Positions 56,966-64,000 of a stretch of DNA of 64,000 bases are shown here, in pieces. Location of the stretch: contig JAJEKV010000867.1 in the NCBI GenBank assembly GCA_021234155.1, positions 1 through 64,000 of the forward strand. The letters are read 5' to 3'. The position numbers were made by a program, and so were the translations under genes. How positions within the stretch are numbered: position 1 is the first letter of the stretch; the number at the start of each line of letters is the position of its first letter. Source of the stretch: Isoetes taiwanensis (lineage: Eukaryota > Streptophyta > Lycopodiopsida > Isoetales > Isoetaceae). A model generated the notes under the pieces. The model was not told the DNA's origin and made no database searches. It saw nothing but the letters and a program-made list of their open reading frames with translations.

Positions 56966-58700
56966 TCAACCTTCAAGAAGCAAGGAATATAAAGATTTCA
57001 AAACAGAGAGCATATTAATAAAGAAAATGAAGAGAACAAGAGCAACGTGAGAAATAATTCTTCTGCCTCCCTTCAGAAAATTATTGATAAATGGATTGGC
57101 ATGATTGGATTATTAATTGCAAAGCTAGCATAGATTATAAGTTACCTTGTCTGCTTTTAGTATATTCTAATTCCTTCTGCACCCTGAGAATCCCTAGATA
57201 GATGGAGGCAAGAAATACATAGGCTGGAGGCTTTAGCTTTGTATGCAACTCACTATAATTTCTCTCTCCAAAATACATCAATTTTGTCTCTTAGATGTAG
57301 CAAGAAAAATACGAGAGTTCATATTCAAATTGTATCTTTGTCTCGCTTCTTGCATAAGCCTTTTCAATGCTATAATGTCCATCCAATCTAGTCCCATCTA
57401 CGTGGTAACTGCAAGCAAATATACTTTCTTGAGTAATTAATATTGTCACTTCACATATATAATTCAGTTTGTTATTTTTCATTGTTTTGTTCCACAAACA
57501 TTTTTTCTGCGCCGCAATCCTTTTATTTATTTAGGTGCCACGTTTTTCTTTCAAAGCAATCTAGTCGATTTGCCGCGCTATAAAGTGTCAATCTTTCTTG
57601 CAAAAAGAAGTGGCCAAACAAAGCTTGGATTTTTGGACGTGTGTGAGTATTGGATCAACTATATAAGAAGCTGTGCTTGAATTCTTAAGCTTTTCATCTT
57701 TGCACGAACTTACTCACGCCTCAATTCGTTTAGAAGTAAAGTACATTTCTTCAATTTGATGGTGAAAGCTTTTCTTTTGTTACTCCTCTTCTTCCTTTTT
57801 TCTGTTCCAAAAATGGATCTGTTTATTCTTTGCCTCGGCATTGAAAGGAAGATTCCTGCAAAATGAACTGACTCTGGCGGTTTTGCCATACCTCTGGAGT
57901 GATTCGGTTCACCTGTCCCCGGGACCATTTGCCTTTGTTGGAAGCAAGCTATGGAAGCGCCAAATAAGTAGAAGCACAAATTAAGGCGGATTGAAACCGG
58001 CCGCATCCCGATGCAAAGAGGGCAATGGATTGGGCGGCTGGCGGCATCGTCGTGGGACACGGCCAAAGTGGCGATTTATAAGTGCTTCCCTGAATTGCTC
58101 GTGAGGGCTTACGCCCTGAAATCTTCTGCAGAAAGAAGATTACTTCTTCCCATTTGTGGAATCCCCTCATAACCGCATCCGGGACTCCGTTTTCGGTGAT
58201 CTTTGGTTCGTTGGAAAGCTCTTTCATCCTTTTTGCACATATTTTTCTTTGGTTTTTAGCGTGTTTGGGGGCGGTTTGATCCCCATTTGCTTCCTCGCTG
58301 TAAACCCCCGAGCATGGTGATGGCGGTAAATCTGCACTGAAGTTTGGGCTGGAGAAGGCCGGGGGATTCGATGGTCGAGATGCCGCGAGAGGAAAGAAAG
58401 GAGGCAAGGATATATGTAAAACTCGCGTCGGCTTATTTGGATCTTCAAGAGCCAATTCTTAGCGGGATGTATCCAAGAGGTAAAGCGGGTGGATTCCCGT
58501 GGCTGGCTTTTTAATCCCGGGTAGGATGGAGAATAATAGAGAGGTGGTGCCCAGCTCAATGCCACTTTGGAGTCTCGTAGCTTTGCCATCCTTGGTTGGT
58601 GTGAATGGTGATGTCTGCCGGAGGACCCCTTCGGATATCTGCGGCTTCCCAGGAGTTTGCCTCAACCGCCATGCAGCCCCAACTCCTCATGCATGGAAGG
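56966..58700. other. Unassigned DNA upstream of the L1
   Basis: 57710-58590 is GC-richer and open in several minus-strand frames of up to 168 codons. None has a recognisable domain, and opposite-strand frames are equally open. The right part could be the 5' end (first ORF) of the L1 that follows, but no RNA-binding or zinc-knuckle motif is evident. Confidence 0.35.
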
Positions 58701-61700
58701 TAATGACACGGTTGCCCGTCTTTCTAGGCCTAGGTTTTCGATTGGATTAGCAAACCGATTGCAAGCTTAGTGCGAGAAAAAAGTTCTAGGGTGACAGAGG
58801 CATTGCTTATCTTAGAGCGTAATAATAAGAAGGATTTGCAGCAAGTTCTTAAATCATTACCTCCATTTGTAGAAATCAATCACCGAAGCATGTCGCGATA
58901 TCTGTGAGAGAATTTGGTTGCATCTTGATTGTTAGGCCATTTCTTTGGGGCCTTTTGGATATGCAGAGGCTTGGAATCGGGCTACGGGCTTTCGGTTTAA
59001 GAGGCCGGGTTGCCTCCATATGTGACCACGAAGTCTCGGGTAACAATTTTTTTCTTATTATGGTTGATTCTCGAGGCCACTCATTTGGGCGATTGGTCCG
59101 CATGGAGTGGCACGTATGGGAGGGGCCTATGTTTTGTTCGGCATTATGCTCGGGTTTCTCTTACGCTAGACTCCGCTGCGGTTAGAGTGCCATCTTTGGC
59201 TTCAAATCCAGGATGCCTCGAGATGATGGTGCACGAGTTTCCTAGTGGCCATGGCCAAAGGCACGGGAACTCACATAAGCGCACTTCGGTGTGGGTGCAC
59301 CACGTGATATGTGTAGGTATTGGTGGAGATGAGATGGTACCTCGAGTCTTGTGGTTAAAAGTGGTGATTTTATTCTTACTTCGAGTTGGACTTGCTCAAT
59401 GGGGAGAGCTTTTGGCAATGTTTCCCTCGCTTAAGGAGTTTCACCCAGCGCAAACCTCACTCAACACCCAAGCGGTGAGCAAATAGTAGTTGGCCCGCCT
59501 TCACCCTACGCACTTGTTCCCCGTGTGTTGAAAGGTCGTGGGAGGTGGGCGATCGAGAGACACAACACGAACCCTCCTCTCGTATGGTGGATCCCGAGGT
59601 CCCAGAGGAGACTTGCCGATTGAAGAGTTGCACCGAGAAAAAGGAAGGGTGGCAACAAGTTGTTTCTAGGAGGCGAGCTCAGTGAGAGCTCCCCTCAAGA
59701 GGGTCACTTAGCCCATCTGCTTGCCCAATACGTCTGAGTCCCTCCTCAAGTGGATCGAATGGTGATTGAGGTAGTCGAACTTTTCTTCCGGGCTGATAGT
59801 GTTGAGGCATGTGAGGCTTTACAAGGGGATCCGGACCCTTGGTGCAAATCGACCCACATGGATAAGAAAAATTCTATCTTAGAATGTGAGAGGCATCAAA
59901 TCCTCTCCAGAATAAGCGAAAGCACGCTCGCCATGGTGTGAAGAATCTTAATCCAGATATCTTGTGTTTTGCGGGGAGCATAAATGTGCGGGGTGATATT
60001 ACCAAGTGTAAGCATCCTAAAACCATCAATGACTGGAGGCCTATTACTCGTTATGCGTAGTGTATAAAATCATTGCTAAGGCTTTATCGAGAGGCTTGCC
60101 AAGACTAGTTCACGCCATTAGTGCAGAAGCGATACCGGTTTTATACCACGTGAGAACATTCTTCATAATGTGGTGGCCGCTTTTGAGGGAGTGCATTGGG
60201 CTCGTGGGATGAGGCAAACCTCTTGTTTTTCTTAAGCTGGATTTTGCCAAGGCTTATGACGGTGTTATGGCGGTTCTTGGCGATATGATGCGTGCCTTTG
60301 CGCGGACCTAGTTTTGGAAACGGTTATGAAGCTGCATTAATGCGCTAGGGCGACAATGTGGTGTCGTGGTGAGACCTCTTCAATCTTCTCGTGGGCGAGG
60401 CATTAGGCGGGGATGTCCGATTTGCCCCCTTCCCCGATTCACTATAGTGGCGAAGCTCTCTCGCGGCTTTTTTGGTGGCGATTTTCGGACAATGTGGTGC
60501 AAGGTTTTCGCATGGATGATGGGTCGCACGGGTTTGCAATCAATTTTGCGGATGATACATTCCTCTTTCTTCATGCGGATGAGTTCAATCTCCAGTGACC
60601 AAGAATATTTTGGATGCCTTTTCTTTAACCGTGGTGCTTGCTTAACTAGTCGAAGTGCTCGGCCATGTGGGTACTGGAGGAACCTCCTCCGCTTGGTTGA
60701 GTCGGTTTTTTGGGCTCTTACACGCCACACCACAACCGCCAAAACTGTTAGGCATACCATTTGGCTTAGACATTAATGCTAGGGCAATTTGAGTGAGACA
60801 TTTACAGAATCTTAAAAAGCATCCAATCGGGTGGAGGGGAAGTAAACTCACCATGGATGGTAGGATTCGGTAGCCAAGTCGCTTTCTGAAGCACTCATGT
60901 TTACGCAGACCTCCACGCATACTAGCGCCCGAGAAAGTGTGGTTAAGGAGTTGGATGACACCATTCGCAATTTTGTTTGGGGAGGAAATGAGGAGGGGGC
61001 TACGGTGAAGATCGCGATGGTGGAAGTGTTTGCGCCCCTTAAAGGCGGGGGCTTAGGTATGCTTGATGTGTCCTTGCACCACGAAGGTTACGGTGTCGAA
61101 ATTCATCGGTTGTTGCGGGAGCAACAATCCCGGGATTAGCTCTGTTAGCCGCGGTCGCCGCCACTCTATTGTGTTTAGGAAGCCGGCAATTTCGGCTTCG
61201 GTTGCCGTGGGCTCTGTTTGAGGATTTGCGGCCATTCCCTCATCGCAAGCCTTTTCTTAAAGGTCTCCTCAAGGCCGGAAGGTGGTCAAGGTTCTCTTTT
61301 CATTGGACCCTACTTGGTGTATGGTAGCCTCATCGCCCTTTCTTTGGGTACCCTTGGATTACGCATCTCCTTGGCCTCTTCCTACACCCGAATTTTCGGT
61401 ATGCCGATGGATTCGCGGGGGTAACATCCATCCGTGGTGGTATTGGGAGGGTCATTTGGCCCGAGTGGGAGTTTTTAGGGATCGATTTGGCCTTATTTGG
61501 GACATTAGGACTTGGGCCGAATTGTGAATGCTATTCCATTTGCAGTTGTCTTCTCAAGTCAATCAGCGTTTGGAAGTCGCATAGTGGACTTGATGCATCT
61601 CGGTTTGTAGCATCGCTTATGGGCTTCTAAGCTTGAGGACACATTGCCGCCCTTCGGATAAGTGGTCACTTAAGCTTCCGGGGAGTAAGTGGCCCGCCAT

Positions 61701-62277
61701 GTGGAAGTGGCGTGGAATACATTGCCTCCTCCTAAAATCCGTACCTTTTATGGCAGATCTTGCACCGTAGCCTCGGGGTGAATGTCCGAATTACGGGTTC
61801 AAGCCTCGGTAGCGGAAACATGCCCTCTATGTGGGGCTAGAGACCATTGAGCCTTTGCTTTGTCTATATGCGAGAGGTAGGGGCAGCTTGGTCACAGGTG
61901 AGAGCCCTCTTTGGTCTTCACCGTGCGATGAAGCTTCTCATGGGAGTCTTTCCTAGCGGGTTGGTCGTGTGGCCAAAGCGAAAAGCGTTCCATTTATCAC
62001 GAGCTTGGCTTCGTGGTTGATTTGGAAAAGCGAGAGCGGGTCTTTGGGGAATGCAATGCTTAGCCCTTTGGGTTGGTTCCGATCTTGAGGCATAAGTTGT
62101 GGCGGGCTTACCAAGTCTCAAGCTTGTCTGGGTACGGTTAAGCGGGAAATTTGGTCGACATTCTTACAGATTGTGAATCATGATGGGCACTTCATTTCTT
62201 AGCACCACACTTATCATTGTACTTGATCACATTCTAGTGGTTTAATATATTCCTATATTCTTCAAAAAAAAAAAAAA
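58700..62277 (+). mobile_element. L1 LINE, decayed, with ORF2 remains and A-tail
   Basis: RT pieces on the plus strand: SRGLPRLVHAI and TGFIPRENILHNVVAAFEGV (about 60085-60195), motif A FLKLDFAKAYDGV (about 60228-60265), motif B RGIRRGCP, and motif C FAINFADDTFLFLHADEF (about 60533-60590). The post-RT segment is NFVWGGNEEGATVKIAMVEV then GGGLGMLDVS, and a Cys knuckle ETCPLCGARDH lies near 61828. The element ends at ATATTCTTC plus 14 A (62264-62277). Frameshifts and stops are frequent. The endonuclease part between 58.7 and 60 kb is too degraded to place, and the 5' end is uncertain. Confidence 0.85.
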
Positions 62278-62333
62278 CCTCCATTAAAACTAATTGGTTT
62301 CTTCTGCAAAGATTTGCAAAGTGCAAACATCTT

Positions 62334-62498
<165 letters not shown>

Positions 62499-62499
62499 T

Positions 62500-63040
62500 A
62501 ATATATATAAAATTACTTTGGATGCCCCCATGGAATAGATATCTATATATTCAAATCGATCTAGGCCGTTCGTTTGAAAATAGGTGAGGTGGCGAACATA
62601 GAGCCACTGGATCTCCATGGGGGGCATGCATGGGGGCATGCACCACATCCCCAAGCCATTGGATCAAAAGGGGAGAAGAAATCCTAGCCCTTAAATTTTG
62701 TTAGGAAGGTGCAAGGAAGGTGCCAAAAGTGGATTTGGTGGGGAGATTGTAACTTAGATCAAAGGGTGAGGATAAATCCTAGCCCCAACTTTTTTTATAT
62801 TAAATTGATATATATTTTTTTAAAGAGGTGAGGTGGCACTCTCATTAATAAAAAGTTAGTGAGGTGGCAAGGCATTTATGAATGCACTTTCCAAGAAGCT
62901 TCTATTTTTTAATCGCATTCAAAGGGCGCGTAACTTGCAGTACAGAGGTCGGATGAAGGTGGGGCTTGCGCCATTGGATCCCTCTCGTCGAGAGCTTTTC
63001 AATGACTGGTGCTTTGGCACTATTCCGTTGCAGTTGGAGC
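62500..63040. other. Gene-free flank with short GGTGGCA/GCATG repeats
   Basis: No gene is seen. Short motifs such as GGGGGCATGCATGGGGGCATG (62620-62640) and GTGAGGTGGC (near 62585, 62828 and 62860) repeat. Confidence 0.4.
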
Positions 63041-63045
63041 CAACG

Positions 63046-64000
63046 TGATCAGATTCTAAGAATCTTCTTAGAACTACGAAATCTATGGTAATTTAAGGGA
63101 ATCTAGGGGAATCTTTATGGGATCTTTAGGAATCTAGAGGAATCTCATCAAAACTTTAGGGAATCTGAAGAATCTTAAGAGAATCTTTAGGATTCTTGGA
63201 AGAATCTTTAGGAATCTAGAGGAATCCTCATAACATCTCAGGGAAGCTAAGAGAATCTACATAGAATCTTGGGGAATGTAGAGGAATCTTGGAATAGTCT
63301 TTGGGAATTTAGGGAATCTCAAGAATCTTGGGGACTATGGGAACCTCAAGAGGATCTATAAGAATTTTCATAGCATCTTAGAGAATCTAGGAGAATCTAG
63401 ATAGAATCGGGGAATCTATATGAATCCTGAGAGAATAGTTCGGAATGTAAGGGAATCTCGATGGAATCTTTAAGAATCTAGGGGAATCTTGATGAGTTCT
63501 TAGAGAACCCAAGGAAATCTTCATAGGATCTAAGGGAATCTACATAGAATTGCGGGGAATCTAGATGAATTCTTGGGATGATCCATGGGAATCTCGAGAG
63601 AATTTGTGGAAACCTAGGGAATCTTCATAGAATATTTGAGAATCTAGGTGAACCTTGATAGTATCTTAGAGAATCTAGGAGAACCTACATAGAATTTTTA
63701 AAAATCTAGGGAATCTCGATATAATCTTTTAGATTCTATGAGAATCTTGATGGAATCTCAATCTTCATAGTATCTAAGGGAATCTAAAGGAATCTCAATA
63801 AAATCTTTAGGAATCCAGGGGAATCTTGATGAAATCTTTGAGAAACTAGAGGAACCTTCATAGAATCTAAGGGAATCAAAAGACTATACAAAGAATCATA
63901 GAAAATCTAGGTGAATCTTGGGGCAATCTCTAGGAATCTAGGGGAATTTCGAGAGGATGTAAGGATATCGAAGGGAATCTTCATAGAATATTTGAGAATC
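63046..64000. repeat. Degenerate AGAATCT minisatellite, runs off the window
   Basis: AATCT recurs every 10-20 bp, in phrases like GGAATCTAGGGGAATCTT followed by (G/C)ATAGAATCTTTAGGAATC. The composite unit is roughly 30 bp and strongly diverged. It starts after GATCAGATTCTAAGAATC and continues to the last base. It is non-coding and of no satellite family known to me. Confidence 0.9.

Noticed and set aside
57710-58589. Large minus-strand frames of 118-168 codons
   Set aside because: No domain is seen, several frames are open at once in GC-richer DNA, and L1 remains lie next to them.
63046-64000. CRISPR-like array
   Set aside because: Repeats are short and diverged with no constant repeat/unique spacer pattern, and the genome is eukaryotic.

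Overview
This is a repeat-rich nuclear window from a plant-like eukaryote. One host gene can be read completely: a four-exon gene for the 60S acidic ribosomal protein P1 (48777-49357). Its introns are very short (72, 96 and 74 bp), and its protein looks to me more like the P1 of seed-free land plants than of flowering plants. The rest is mobile elements inserted into one another, their simple repeats and a few broken host-type genes. The clade (moss, lycophyte, fern or another streptophyte) is my inference from one protein plus the element types (Ty3/gypsy, L1, a Penelope-like element, a DUF7869-type transposase).

Layout. 1-7 kb: mostly anonymous DNA, a small minus-strand gene remnant rich in Ala, Glu and Pro (2475-2762), and an unidentified minus-strand coding-like block that stops at the first LTR. 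7-19.2 kb: a decayed Ty3/gypsy element with roughly 2.6-2.7 kb LTRs. It holds an inverted LTR copy (8928-11700, itself carrying a MITE), a broken pol (12280-16497) and two LINE insertions inside pol. 20.4-28.8 kb: clusters of a hairpin-forming GC-centred motif related to AAATTGGGCGCCCAATTT. 29.66-31.95 kb: remains of a DUF7869-type transposase. 35.07-35.59 kb: a fragment of a family 34 glycosyltransferase.

36.5-48.1 kb is the most unusual part. It is a partial tandem arrangement of an intron-containing Penelope-like retroelement. Repeats at 36504-38822 and 44911-48110 behave like Penelope pseudo-LTRs: each carries the 3' end of the RT reading frame followed by the first coding exon of a copy. 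The RT of the central copy is split between its motif A and motif B by a 2.2-kb, 5'-truncated LINE. That LINE ends in a 308-bp telomere-like (CTCTAA/CCCCAA)n tail and is bounded by a 7-bp duplication. By chance it fused in frame with the host RT to give a 690-codon chimeric frame holding parts of two unrelated reverse transcriptases. The right-hand repeat also took a 103-bp A-tailed micro-insertion and a 702-bp minus-strand L1, and both empty sites survive in the left-hand repeat.

48.7-64 kb: the P1 gene with telo-box-like repeats upstream, a PIF/Harbinger-like MITE (53047-53459), an LRR receptor-kinase pseudogene (54765-55392), an L1 (about 58.7-62.28 kb), a 159-bp (TA)n tract and a degenerate AGAATCT minisatellite that runs off the window end. 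Only the P1 gene, and possibly the first exon of the right-hand Penelope-like copy, appear intact.
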